Assembly: GCA_017535785.1 (NCBI GenBank) | Contig: JAFXTN010000023.1 | Location: 1-64,000, forward strand | Length of the DNA stretch: 64,000 nucleotides | Reading direction: 5' to 3' | DNA from: Butyrivibrio sp. | Lineage (GTDB): Bacteria > Bacillota > Clostridia > Lachnospirales > Lachnospiraceae | Part shown: in pieces, positions 18,610 to 26,660 of the stretch | How the letters are laid out: each line of letters opens with the position of its first letter | How positions within the stretch are numbered: position 1 is the first letter of the stretch | Notes under the pieces: model-generated | Seen by the model: the letters and a program-made list of their open reading frames with translations, nothing else | Databases searched by the model: none | What the model was told of the DNA's origin: nothing | Made by a program: the position numbers and the translations under genes

Positions 18610-18752
18610 GTCAAAAAGCGTACATGCTTGCATGTTAAGCGTTTTGACTTTATGACCCGAACAAATATGAGAAAATAGCAATTTGCGTAGCAAATTAGCG
18701 TTTTTCGAATATTTGTAGAATTGCGAAAATGACGTAAGTCATGAAGCAATTC
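18610..18752. repeat. Three nested palindromic elements between oppF and the next gene
   Basis: The 283-bp gap holds three hairpins, each with an outer and an inner stem. (1) GTCAAAA (18610-18616)/TTTTGAC (18642-18648) around ACATGC-TT-GCATGT (18622-18635). (2) ACAAATAT (18661-18668)/ATATTTGT (18709-18716) around GAAAA/TTTTC and AATTTGC-GTA-GCAAATT (18680-18696). (3) GAATTGC (18718-18724)/GCAATTC (18746-18752) around ATGAC-GTAA-GTCAT (18729-18742). All arms are perfect. The last element closely resembles one at 24081-24112. No ORF is credible here. Confidence 0.8.
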
Positions 18753-18810
18753 GTTTATCATAATAATTTATATTATGTAATACCAAAATCTCGGAAAGGA
18801 GGATGTATTT

Positions 18811-19233
18811 ATGGCATACAATACAATAAATGGCTTTGCACCTAAGTACAATGCATATAATATCCCCTCCGCGATAGACAGTGATATCGGTGTAAGGCCC
18901 GAAGCAGCTAATCCCGGCGCGATAAGCCCGGATACCAAGGGCGCAGACAGTAGGCCCAATGAAGCACAGCAGGGACCTTTTGAAGGCCCCAAGCCTTTGC
19001 GTGAAGATATATTCGGAGAAGGCGTTTCGTTATCGATAGGTGAAGGAACCGCAGATTCTTCCTACATGGCGTACGGCGGACTTGCTTCCGACGATATGAA
19101 GCGTGCGATTTCCGGAATGCAGAAGGATGCGATCCTCCACGAGTATCAGTACTTTGTGGGCAAAGATCTCTCCGGAAAGACAGGAAATATCATCACAAGC
19201 TCAGACGACGGTGTCGTTCTCAAACTCGGATAA
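18811..19233 (+). CDS. Hypothetical soluble protein of 140 residues
   Basis: I do not recognise this protein. A strong AAAGGAGG site precedes the ATG and a good terminator follows the stop, so it is a real monocistronic gene. There is no signal peptide or membrane segment. The N-terminal half is rich in Pro, Gly, Asn and Ala and looks disordered. The C-terminal half (about residues 85-140) looks foldable: DDMKRAISGMQKDAILHEYQYFVG is amphipathic helix-like, followed by a short strand-rich end with SSDDGVVLKL. The composition suggests a small structural or envelope-associated cytosolic protein; I assign no function. Confidence 0.75.
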   Translation: MAYNTINGFAPKYNAYNIPSAIDSDIGVRPEAANPGAISPDTKGADSRPNEAQQGPFEGPKPLREDIFGEGVSLSIGEGTADSSYMAYGGLASDDMKRAISGMQKDAILHEYQYFVGKDLSGKTGNIITSSDDGVVLKLG

Positions 19234-19245
19234 TATGCATTTTAT

Positions 19246-19273
19246 GAGGCCCTTTATAGGGGCCTCTTTTTTT
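19246..19273 (+). terminator. Intrinsic terminator after the hypothetical gene
   Basis: GAGGCCC (19246-19252) pairs with GGGCCTC (19260-19266) across a short loop and is followed by eight T. Confidence 0.88.
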
Positions 19274-19321
19274 ATGCCGTGAAAACCTTGCGCGAGCACA
19301 AAAGAGAACTAAGTTACGCGC

Positions 19322-19350
19322 TTGATTGTGATGGGATTTAAATGTACAAT
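19322..19350 (+). promoter_or_regulatory. Probable promoter of aroE-aroK
   Basis: TTGATT (19322-19327), 17 bases, then TACAAT (19345-19350), 39 bases before the start codon. Spacing is ideal and each hexamer matches the consensus at most positions. Confidence 0.6.
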
Positions 19351-19388
19351 TTATCAAGGGCAAAAGAGATTTACTTCGGAGGAAGTTT

Positions 19389-20792
19389 ATGAATTATACA
19401 GACGGAAATACGCTGACATGCGGACTTATCGGGAATCCGGTACATCACACCATGTCACCGCTCATACACAATTCGATAGCGCAGATGAAAGGCATCAACC
19501 TTGTTTATGTCCCTTTTGAAGTGCCAAAGGGCGGAGTTAAAAATGCCGTAAGAGGCGCTAATGCGCTCGGTATAAAGGGCCTTAACGTCACAGTTCCGTA
19601 TAAAAGCGATGTGATCGACCATCTTGTGGAGATCGATCCTCTTGCTGAGGGCATCGGCGCGGTAAACACTCTCGTTAGATGTGAGGGCGGTTTTAAGGGC
19701 TACAATACCGATATGACGGGACTCTATCATGCTATGCAGGATGAGGGCATTGTCCTTTCAGGAGAGACTGTCGTTATCTTAGGAGCCGGCGGCGTTGCAA
19801 GACCTGTTGCGTATTTATGCGCTTCAAAGGGCGCCAAGAAGGTCTATGTTCTTAACAGGACATTCGAGAAAGCTGAAAATGTGGCAAAAGAGGTCAATGA
19901 GATCCTTGATGAAGAGGAAGATAAGGTCATTCCTATGCCGCTTGATTCTTATAAAGAGCTTATTTCCAAGGAAGACAGCTTTTTTGCTATCCAGTGCACG
20001 TCGGTAGGTCTTTTCCCCGATGTAAACAGCGCTGTTATCGAGGATGATGAGTTTTACAAGCATGTAAATGCGGCGCTCGATGTAGTTTATAAGCCGCTTG
20101 AGACCAAGTTCATGAAGCTTGCGAAAGCTGCGGGAGCCAAGACGTTCTCCGGGCTTAAGATGCTTCTTTATCAGGGGATCGATGCTTTTGAGCTTTGGTT
20201 TGAGGAAGATAATATCAAGATCAGCAAGGAAGAGGCTGATATCATTTATAAGTCACTTGTTATGGATGTTATGGGAGCTACCAATATTATCCTTGAAGGC
20301 TTTATGGGAAGCGGCAAGACGACAGTGTCTGAGCTCCTTTCCGAGAAGCTGGACCTTGAGCTTATTGATACCGACGAAGCGATCTCGGAGGCTGAGGGTT
20401 GCTCGATATCAGAGATCTTTGATGTGCAGGGAGAGCAGGCTTTCAGAGATATGGAGACCGAGCTTATCAAGATGCTTGTTGATGAGCATGTTAGAGAGAC
20501 AGTCATTTCTCTTGGCGGCGGACTTCCGGTGAGATCCGAAAACCGCGAGCTTTTAAAGAAATGCGGCAAAGTGGTCTACTTAAGAACAAGCCCCGAGGAA
20601 GTGTATAACAGGATAAAAGATGATACATCCCGTCCGCTTCTTCGCGGCGACGATCCTCTTTCCAAGATAAAGAAGATGCAGGAAGACCGCGGCGGATTTT
20701 ATGAGGAAGCTGCAGATATCATAATTGACACCGATGGAAAGACTCCGGAAGAGATAGTTATTGAGATAATAGGAAGTCTTGGCATTGAATAA
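19389..20792 (+). CDS. aroE-aroK: Fused shikimate dehydrogenase - shikimate kinase
   Basis: One polypeptide carries two consecutive-pathway enzymes of chorismate synthesis. Residues 1 to about 285 are AroE: substrate loop GNPVHHTMSPL, catalytic Lys72 in NVTVPYK, Asp108 in NTDMTG, and the NADP loop GAGGVAR at 132-138. Residues about 297-467 are AroK: Walker A GFMGSGKTT (304-312), DTD (328-330), Arg353 in FRDME, the LGGG loop, and the lid segment RPLL. AroE reduces 3-dehydroshikimate and AroK phosphorylates the resulting shikimate, so the fusion places sequential active sites together. There is no internal stop or frameshift. The queH frame overlaps its last 8 bases. Confidence 0.95.
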   Translation: MNYTDGNTLTCGLIGNPVHHTMSPLIHNSIAQMKGINLVYVPFEVPKGGVKNAVRGANALGIKGLNVTVPYKSDVIDHLVEIDPLAEGIGAVNTLVRCEGGFKGYNTDMTGLYHAMQDEGIVLSGETVVILGAGGVARPVAYLCASKGAKKVYVLNRTFEKAENVAKEVNEILDEEEDKVIPMPLDSYKELISKEDSFFAIQCTSVGLFPDVNSAVIEDDEFYKHVNAALDVVYKPLETKFMKLAKAAGAKTFSGLKMLLYQGIDAFELWFEEDNIKISKEEADIIYKSLVMDVMGATNIILEGFMGSGKTTVSELLSEKLDLELIDTDEAISEAEGCSISEIFDVQGEQAFRDMETELIKMLVDEHVRETVISLGGGLPVRSENRELLKKCGKVVYLRTSPEEVYNRIKDDTSRPLLRGDDPLSKIKKMQEDRGGFYEEAADIIIDTDGKTPEEIVIEIIGSLGIE

Positions 20793-21492
20793 AAGAAATT
20801 ATTACAAAGAACTGGAAAATAAAATAGACGGATTTCAGAAAAGCGGCGTGGTGCCGAAGCTTCTTTTGCATGTGTGCTGCGCACCCTGTTCATCGCACTG
20901 TCTTGAGTTTTTGAGACAGTACTTTGATGTGACGGTTTTCTTTTACAATCCCAATATCACGGAAGAAGCGGAATATCGCAAGAGAGTTGCCGAGGAAAAG
21001 AGATTGATAGAAGAGTACAATCGTCAGGTCGATGAAAAGAACTTTGAAGGAATGCACTCTGATGAGCACGCCAGAAAGATAGCTATCATCGAGGGCGAGT
21101 ACGATCCCAAGGAGTATTTTGAAGCCGTTAAGGGATACGAGGATATCCCGGAGGGCGGAGAAAGATGCAGGAAATGCTTTGAACTTCGACTTCGTAAGAC
21201 TGCGGAGATCGCTGCAAAAGAGGGAATCGAGTTCTTTACGACATCGCTTACTATTAGCCCTTTGAAGAACGCAGATGTGCTGAACGAGGTCGGAGAAGAG
21301 GCTGCTAGGTTTATAAATGAAAAGAATGCGGCTGAGATAGCTTTTTTGCCATCTGATTTTAAAAAGAAGGACGGCTATAAGAGGTCGATAGAGCTTTCAT
21401 GTAAGTTCGGCCTGTACAGACAGGACTACTGCGGCTGCGGCTTTTCAAAAGCAGAGAGAGAAAAACAAAAGGCGGAGGAAATGACAAGATAA
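20785..21492 (+). CDS. queH: Epoxyqueuosine reductase QueH
   Basis: QueH reduces epoxyqueuosine to queuosine in tRNA, replacing QueG, using a [4Fe-4S] cluster and a nearby second metal site. The DUF208 cysteine motifs are present: HVCCAPCSSHC (Cys31, 32, 35, 39), GGERCRKCFELRL, and DYCGCGFS near the C terminus. The TTG at 20785 gives MNKRNYYKEL with AGGAAG at 20771-20776 upstream; a TTG two codons earlier is too close to that site. It overlaps the end of aroE-aroK, implying coupling, though the pathways are unrelated. Confidence 0.93.
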   Translation: MNKRNYYKELENKIDGFQKSGVVPKLLLHVCCAPCSSHCLEFLRQYFDVTVFFYNPNITEEAEYRKRVAEEKRLIEEYNRQVDEKNFEGMHSDEHARKIAIIEGEYDPKEYFEAVKGYEDIPEGGERCRKCFELRLRKTAEIAAKEGIEFFTTSLTISPLKNADVLNEVGEEAARFINEKNAAEIAFLPSDFKKKDGYKRSIELSCKFGLYRQDYCGCGFSKAEREKQKAEEMTR

Positions 21493-22086
21493 ATGGGGAA
21501 TGAGATAAAACACAATCCGGTCACGGGCGAGCCGATGCTCCCTACGGAGGATCTAAGCCAGGTAGAGCTTGACCCGGTGCTGGAATTTAAACTTACACAG
21601 GAAGAATATGCGAAAAGACAGCAGATGAACGTGCTTCCGCCTGCGGGACCGGCATTTCAGCAGAATGTGATGCCTCCTTCAGGGGGAAGATTTATAAATG
21701 CAAATCCTGCGTGGTATGCCGCCAATGCGCAGCGTATCGCGGAGAAGAAGATAAAAGACAATAAGAGTAAACCTGCGCTTGTCATGTGCATCATTTCGTT
21801 GGTGCTTTGGATATTTGCCAGACTTTTGGTTGTCGGCCTAATAGCAGATAGTGATGCTATGAATGATATATGGGAATATATCTATCTTTACCTGATGCCG
21901 AGTGATGCGACAATAGTGATCGCTGTGCTACTTATACCGATTTTATTTATCGTACCTTATATACTACTGATAATCATCAGAGTTTCGCATAAGTACAATA
22001 AGTTCGGAAGGGCGCTCCAGTGGATATATATCGGAGAGCTTATCCTGTTTGTTCTTTTGATCAGATTCGCGGTCCTGTTTATTTAA
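21493..22086 (+). CDS. Hypothetical membrane protein
   Basis: I do not recognise a family. The first 90 residues are hydrophilic, Pro/Gln/Asn-rich and probably cytoplasmic (PVTGEPMLPTED, MPPSGG). Three hydrophobic segments follow at about residues 93-116, 133-160 and 176-197. The ATG abuts the queH stop codon, with GGAGG 14 bases upstream inside queH, so it is cotranscribed. The layout of a disordered N-terminal arm and small helical bundle is common among Lachnospiraceae membrane proteins of unknown role. Confidence 0.75.
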   Translation: MGNEIKHNPVTGEPMLPTEDLSQVELDPVLEFKLTQEEYAKRQQMNVLPPAGPAFQQNVMPPSGGRFINANPAWYAANAQRIAEKKIKDNKSKPALVMCIISLVLWIFARLLVVGLIADSDAMNDIWEYIYLYLMPSDATIVIAVLLIPILFIVPYILLIIIRVSHKYNKFGRALQWIYIGELILFVLLIRFAVLFI

Positions 22087-22103
22087 ACAGTGAGTTTTTA
22101 TCG

Positions 22104-22132
22104 TTGCAGGAGATACAAGATTTTGATAAAAT
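22104..22132 (+). promoter_or_regulatory. Probable argS promoter
   Basis: TTGCAG (22104-22109), 17 bases, then TAAAAT (22127-22132), 50 bases before the argS start. No T-box leader motif is seen. Confidence 0.6.
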
Positions 22133-22182
22133 CGTGTAGTCTATTTATGAAAAGAAAAAGCTTTTAGAAAGAAGGTTTTGAT

Positions 22183-23952
22183 TTGGATAAAGTATTAGAG
22201 ATAATTTCAAAGGAAGTCGGAGACGCATTTGAGAAGGCAGGATATGACAGGGAGCTTGGAAGAGTTACTATTTCCAACAGACCCGACCTTTGCGAATATC
22301 AGTGTAACGGAGCAATGGCAGGTGCCAAGAAATACGGTAAAGCACCTTTCATGATCGCTGACGATGTTGCAGCTAATCTTGTGGGAAATGATATGTTTGA
22401 GAAGGTTGAGTCCGTTAAGCCCGGATTCCTCAATATCATCGTGAGCGGCGATTTTGCAAGAAGCTATATCGTTAAGATGCTTCATGAAAAGCACATGGGT
22501 GTGACAATGCCCGGCCACGAGCCCACTTATATCATCGATTACGGCGGACCTAACGTTGCTAAGCCTCTTCACGTTGGACACCTTCGTTCAGCAGTTATAG
22601 GAGAGAGCATCAAGAGGATCCTTCGTTATACAGGAAATAAGGTTATCGGCGACGTGCATCTCGGAGACTGGGGACTTCAGATGGGACTTGTTATCACAGG
22701 TCTCAAGGAGAGAAAGCCCGATCTTTGCTACTTTGATCCCGATTATACAGGCGCATATCCCAAGGAAGCGCCTTTTACCGTATCAGAGCTTGAGGAGATC
22801 TATCCCGCTGCCAGCAAGAAGTCCAAGGAGGACGAGGCATATAAGGCAGAGGCTATGGAAGCAACTAAGCTCCTTCAGGACGGATACAAGCCATACAGAG
22901 CTCTTTGGCACCACATCCTCAATGTGTCTGTTGAAGATCTTAAAAAGAACTATAACAAACTCGGAGTTTCTTTTGACCTCTGGAAGGGTGAGTCCGACGC
23001 ACACGTTGCTATCCCCGATATGGTCGAGTACATGAAGACAAAGGGCTATGCGCATGAGAGCCAGGGCGCTCTTGTCGTTGACGTCGCTGAGGAGACGGAT
23101 ACAAAAGAGATCCCGCCTTGCATGATCCTTAAGTCAGACGGAGCTTCTTTGTACAACACAACAGATCTTGCGACCATCAGACAGCGTATGGATGAAAATC
23201 ATCCCGAGGGAATCATCTATGTCGTTGATAAGAGACAGGAGCTCTACTTCACACAGGTATTCCGCTGCGCCAGAAAGACCAAGCTCGTTATGCCTGAGAC
23301 AGAGCTTCACTTCGTTGGCTTCGGTACAATGAACGGCACTGACGGAAAGCCTTTCAAGACAAGAGAAGGCGGCGTAATGCGTCTTGAGAACCTCATCGCT
23401 GAGATCGATGAGAAGATGCTTGGAAGGATCAAAGAGGGTAACCCCGATATCTCCGAAGAAGAGGCAAAAGATACAGCTCATAAGGTTGCTGTTTCTGCGA
23501 TCAAATACGGAGACCTTTCCAATCAGCCATCAAAGGATTATATTTTTGATATAGACAAATTTACTTCATTTGAAGGAGACACAGGTCCGTACATTCTTTA
23601 CACAATGGTTCGTATCAAGTCTATCCTTAAGAAGTACGAGAACGAGGGCGGAAGCGTAAAGGACGCTAAGCTCGGAAATCCCGACAGCGACGCAATGAAG
23701 AGCCTTATGCTCATCCTCACAAGATTCGCTGATGCGATCGAGAGCGCTGCCAAGGACCTTTCTCCCAACAGAGTTTGTGCTTATATCTATGAGCTCAGTA
23801 ATGCATTTAACAGCTTCTATCACGGAACCAAGATCCTTTCGGAAGCTGACGAAGATAAGAAGAGCAGCTACATCGCCCTCCTTTCAATAACACTCAAGAT
23901 TCTCGAGACAGGAATCGATTTACTGGGATTTGATGCGCCGGAAAGGATGTGA
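22183..23952 (+). CDS. argS: Arginyl-tRNA synthetase
   Basis: ArgRS charges tRNA-Arg. The N-terminal additional domain (about 1-105) is followed by the class I core with the HIGH-like HVGHLRSAVIGES and the segment VHLGDWGLQMG. The KMSKS loop is replaced by a divergent GTDGKPFKTREGG, as usual for many ArgRS. A C-terminal DALR anticodon-binding domain ends in LGFDAPERM. The length is 589. The start is TTG at 22183 with GAAGG upstream. No T-box precedes it. A long repeat-rich gap follows. Confidence 0.95.
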   Translation: MDKVLEIISKEVGDAFEKAGYDRELGRVTISNRPDLCEYQCNGAMAGAKKYGKAPFMIADDVAANLVGNDMFEKVESVKPGFLNIIVSGDFARSYIVKMLHEKHMGVTMPGHEPTYIIDYGGPNVAKPLHVGHLRSAVIGESIKRILRYTGNKVIGDVHLGDWGLQMGLVITGLKERKPDLCYFDPDYTGAYPKEAPFTVSELEEIYPAASKKSKEDEAYKAEAMEATKLLQDGYKPYRALWHHILNVSVEDLKKNYNKLGVSFDLWKGESDAHVAIPDMVEYMKTKGYAHESQGALVVDVAEETDTKEIPPCMILKSDGASLYNTTDLATIRQRMDENHPEGIIYVVDKRQELYFTQVFRCARKTKLVMPETELHFVGFGTMNGTDGKPFKTREGGVMRLENLIAEIDEKMLGRIKEGNPDISEEEAKDTAHKVAVSAIKYGDLSNQPSKDYIFDIDKFTSFEGDTGPYILYTMVRIKSILKKYENEGGSVKDAKLGNPDSDAMKSLMLILTRFADAIESAAKDLSPNRVCAYIYELSNAFNSFYHGTKILSEADEDKKSSYIALLSITLKILETGIDLLGFDAPERM

Positions 23953-23970
23953 GCGATAAAAGGACTGAGT

Positions 23971-24112
23971 AAATGCAATGCCGTGCTTGCACGGGCTATT
24001 GCATTTATGAAAGGACTGAACGTACATGAGGAAAAAAGACATGCGAACGCAGTGAGCAGGTCGATTTCCTCATGTACGTAGGATTGCGAGAATGCGAAGC
24101 ATGTAGCAATCC
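23971..24112. repeat. Stacked palindromes downstream of argS
   Basis: The 353-bp argS-MATE gap contains no gene. Its first part holds: AAATGCAAT (23971-23979)/ATTGCATTT (23998-24006) around CCGTGC-TT-GCACGG, flanked by direct AAAGGACTGA copies (23960-23969 and 24010-24019); a perfect 15-bp stem ACGTACATGAGGAAA (24020-24034)/TTTCCTCATGTACGT (24065-24079) with a 30-base interior; and GGATTGC (24081-24087)/GCAATCC (24106-24112) around ATGC-GAA-GCAT. The elements abut one another, with no T-run typical of a terminator. Confidence 0.8.
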
Positions 24113-24120
24113 GTATTATC

Positions 24121-24266
24121 GCGAACAAGATAGCGTGACGAAGGCACGCGAACAAGATAGCGTGACGAAGGCACGCGAACAAGATAGCGTGACGAAGGCA
24201 CGCGAACAAGATAGCGTGACGAAGGCACGCGAACAAGATAGCGAGACGAAGGCACGCGAACAAGAA
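24121..24266. repeat. 27-bp tandem repeat array (5 full units plus part of a sixth)
   Basis: Full units lie at 24121-24147, 24148-24174, 24175-24201, 24202-24228 and 24229-24255; the last differs by one base (T to A), and a partial unit runs to 24266. Each unit holds GCGTG-acgaagg-CACGC (the closing C is shared with the next unit), so the array is a row of small hairpins joined by GAACAAGATA linkers. The unit is a multiple of three and lacks stops, so it opens spurious frames on both strands. There are no variable spacers, so it is not a CRISPR. Confidence 0.92.
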
Positions 24267-24305
24267 AAGCGTACAGTTTTCTATTTTTTCTTATAGGGAC
24301 AAAAT

Positions 24306-25658
24306 ATGGAAAATACAAATGAAAAAACCAATCATATGTTCAGCAACAGGCAGTTACTCCTGTTGCTGATTCCTATTATAGCGGAACAATTCCTCACCTC
24401 TCTCATGGGTATGGCGGATTCAATGATGGTTAGTACCGTCGGTCCAGCGGCTCTTTCGGGAGTGTCCCTTGTTGATGCCGTTAACCTCCTCGTAGTGCAG
24501 GCTTTTAATGCAATGGCAACAGGAGGCGTCATCATCTGCTCCAACTACATAGGACAGAGGAACCTTAAGAAAGCCAATGACTCGGCAAGACAGGTACTTC
24601 TTGTTTCGCTCTCTATATCTCTTTTTATGACTGTCATCGGTCTGATATTCAGAACAAGCCTTTTAAGCCTTATATTCGGTAAGGTTGAGGCTGATGTTAT
24701 GAGAGCATCACAGATCTACTTCCTTTTGACAATACTTTCATATCCGTTTGTATCGCTTGCAGCTGCGGGCGGTGCTATTTTCAGAGCGCAGTCCAATACA
24801 AGACTTCCCATGAAGATCGCGATTATTTCCAATTTACTTAATGTTGCGGGTAATGCGATCCTTATCTACGTGTTTAAGATGGGAGTTGCGGGCGCTGCGA
24901 CATCAACGCTGGTTTCAAGGATATTTAACGCCGTAGTTCTTTTGGTACTACTTAGAAGCGAAAAGAATGAGATCTCGGTAAGAGATTATCTCAAGATCCG
25001 TCCGCACAGACACAGCATCAAGAAGATACTTGCGATGGGCGTTCCTAACGGAATAGAAAATTCAATGTTCCAGTTCGGAAGACTTGCTATACAGTCATCC
25101 GTTTCAACTCTCGGAACCATAGCGATCGCGGCCCAGTCCATGTCGGTCATCCTTGAGAATGTCAACGGCGTTGCCGGAGTCGGTGTCGGGATCGGACTAA
25201 TGACTATAGTCGGACAGTGCCTCGGTGCAGGAAGAAAAGACGAGGCTGTTTACTATACCAAGAAGATGATAAAGTGGGGATATATCGCTATCATTGTAAG
25301 CTGCCTTATTGCTTATTCGATCGCCCGCCCCGTTACAACACTTGCCGGAATGCCGGCTGAGAGCGCAAGACAGTGCATTTATATGATGGGATGGATCACG
25401 ATATTCAAGCCTATCTTTTGGTCTCCTTCATTTATCACTGCTTATGGTATGAGAGCAGCCGGAGACGTCAAGTTCTCAATGATCGTATCAACACTTACCA
25501 TGTGGCTCTGCAGAGTAACTCTTTCAACCTATCTTATCCGTTTCACCAACTTAGGTGCAATGGGTGTATGGATTGGAATGTACTGTGACTGGGGAATCCG
25601 CGCGATCATATTTACTATCCGCTTTATAAGCAAAAAATGGATACACAACGTTGTATAG
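24306..25658 (+). CDS. MATE family efflux transporter
   Basis: A multidrug and toxin extrusion family exporter of 450 residues with twelve predicted membrane helices in two related halves. Helix 1 and 2 carry the typical MGMADSMMVSTVGPAALSGVSL; the second half starts near MGVPNGIENSMFQFGRLA. These proteins expel cationic drugs or metabolites using Na+ or H+ gradients. The substrate is not predictable. It follows a repeat-rich gap after argS; the PanE-like gene begins 13 bp after its stop, suggesting cotranscription. Confidence 0.92.
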   Translation: MENTNEKTNHMFSNRQLLLLLIPIIAEQFLTSLMGMADSMMVSTVGPAALSGVSLVDAVNLLVVQAFNAMATGGVIICSNYIGQRNLKKANDSARQVLLVSLSISLFMTVIGLIFRTSLLSLIFGKVEADVMRASQIYFLLTILSYPFVSLAAAGGAIFRAQSNTRLPMKIAIISNLLNVAGNAILIYVFKMGVAGAATSTLVSRIFNAVVLLVLLRSEKNEISVRDYLKIRPHRHSIKKILAMGVPNGIENSMFQFGRLAIQSSVSTLGTIAIAAQSMSVILENVNGVAGVGVGIGLMTIVGQCLGAGRKDEAVYYTKKMIKWGYIAIIVSCLIAYSIARPVTTLAGMPAESARQCIYMMGWITIFKPIFWSPSFITAYGMRAAGDVKFSMIVSTLTMWLCRVTLSTYLIRFTNLGAMGVWIGMYCDWGIRAIIFTIRFISKKWIHNVV

Positions 25659-25671
25659 AGAGGAAAAAGGC

Positions 25672-26583
25672 ATGAGAAAATATGTTATTGTGGGTACCGG
25701 CGGCACGGGAGGGACTCTTGGTGCTTATCTTGCTAAGGCGGGTAAAGACGTGACTTTCATAGCAAGAGGAGAGCATCTTGCGGCCATGAAGGAGAAGGGA
25801 CTCAGGGTAGTAAGACCTAACGATGAGTTCACGATCTTTCCATGCAAGGCTATGACCTTGGAAGAATACAGTGATAAGCCTGATGTTATCTTCGTCTGCG
25901 TCAAAGGTTATTCGCTTAATGGGATCATCCCGGAGCTTCAAAGGATAGCGGACAAGAATACCATCATCATTCCAATTCTCAATATATACGGAACGGGAGG
26001 CACCATGCAGCCTTCATTCCCTGAAAGCCTTGTTACTGACGGCTGCATATACGTGGCTGCTCAGATACAGGAGCCCGGCGTCATCAGGATGAACGGAGAT
26101 ATCTTAAGAGTTATCTTTGGTGTCAGAAACAGCAGCGATCACAGGCCTGAACTTTCTGATATAGAAAAAGATCTGGTAGAAAGCGGTATTACAGGTCTTC
26201 TTTCTGATAACATCGCAAGAGATGCACTCCTTAAGTTTTCCTATGTTTCACCTCAGGGAGCCTGCGGTCTGTACTACAATGTCCCCGCAGGAGATATCCA
26301 AAAGCCCGGAGAGATAAGGGACTGCTTTGCGGGACTTGTACATGAGATCGACCTTCTGGCACAGGCCATGGACATACACTTTGAAGAGGATATAGTAAAA
26401 AGAAATCTCGGCATATTGGATGCGCTGTCTGAAAGTGCCACCACTTCGCTTCAGCGAGATATCATGGCGAACAGGCCTTCGGAGATCGACGGACTTATAT
26501 ACGAAGTGGTAAGGCTATCGGATAAGTATAAAGTTGAGCTTCCGATATATCGGAAAATAGCGGAGTTTCTAAGAAATATGTGA
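25672..26583 (+). CDS. Ketopantoate reductase family protein (ApbA/PanE-like)
   Basis: A 303-residue NADP-dependent dehydrogenase of the ketopantoate reductase superfamily, with the N-terminal nucleotide loop VGTGGTGGTLGAYLAKAG and the C-terminal helical domain (KFSYVSPQGACGLYYNVPAG). Classical PanE makes pantoate for CoA synthesis, but this family has many paralogues acting on other 2-oxoacids and no other pantothenate gene is nearby, so the substrate is open. The ATG at 25672 has AGAGAGG upstream; the frame reaches 21 bases further back without homology. Confidence 0.85.
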   Translation: MRKYVIVGTGGTGGTLGAYLAKAGKDVTFIARGEHLAAMKEKGLRVVRPNDEFTIFPCKAMTLEEYSDKPDVIFVCVKGYSLNGIIPELQRIADKNTIIIPILNIYGTGGTMQPSFPESLVTDGCIYVAAQIQEPGVIRMNGDILRVIFGVRNSSDHRPELSDIEKDLVESGITGLLSDNIARDALLKFSYVSPQGACGLYYNVPAGDIQKPGEIRDCFAGLVHEIDLLAQAMDIHFEEDIVKRNLGILDALSESATTSLQRDIMANRPSEIDGLIYEVVRLSDKYKVELPIYRKIAEFLRNM

Positions 26584-26597
26584 CTGAAATAAACTCC

Positions 26598-26626
26598 TTT
26601 ACAACAGGAGAATAATCGCTGATAAT
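26598..26626 (+). promoter_or_regulatory. Probable promoter of the secreted-protein gene
   Basis: TTTACA (26598-26603), 17 bases, then GATAAT (26621-26626). A small CTCCT/AGGAG hairpin (26594-26610) overlaps the -35 region. Confidence 0.5.
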
Positions 26627-26660
26627 GAGAATTAGTTAAAGCTATAGAGGAGGGATTTTG

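Noticed and set aside
24121-24266. Possible CRISPR array
   Set aside because: The units abut directly with no variable spacers, and no cas genes are present.
24072-24296. Open frame encoding REQDSVTKA repeats on the plus strand, with similar repeat frames on the minus strand
   Set aside because: The 27-bp repeat is a multiple of three and stop-free, so several frames stay open. No ribosome site or non-repeat coding sequence supports a gene.
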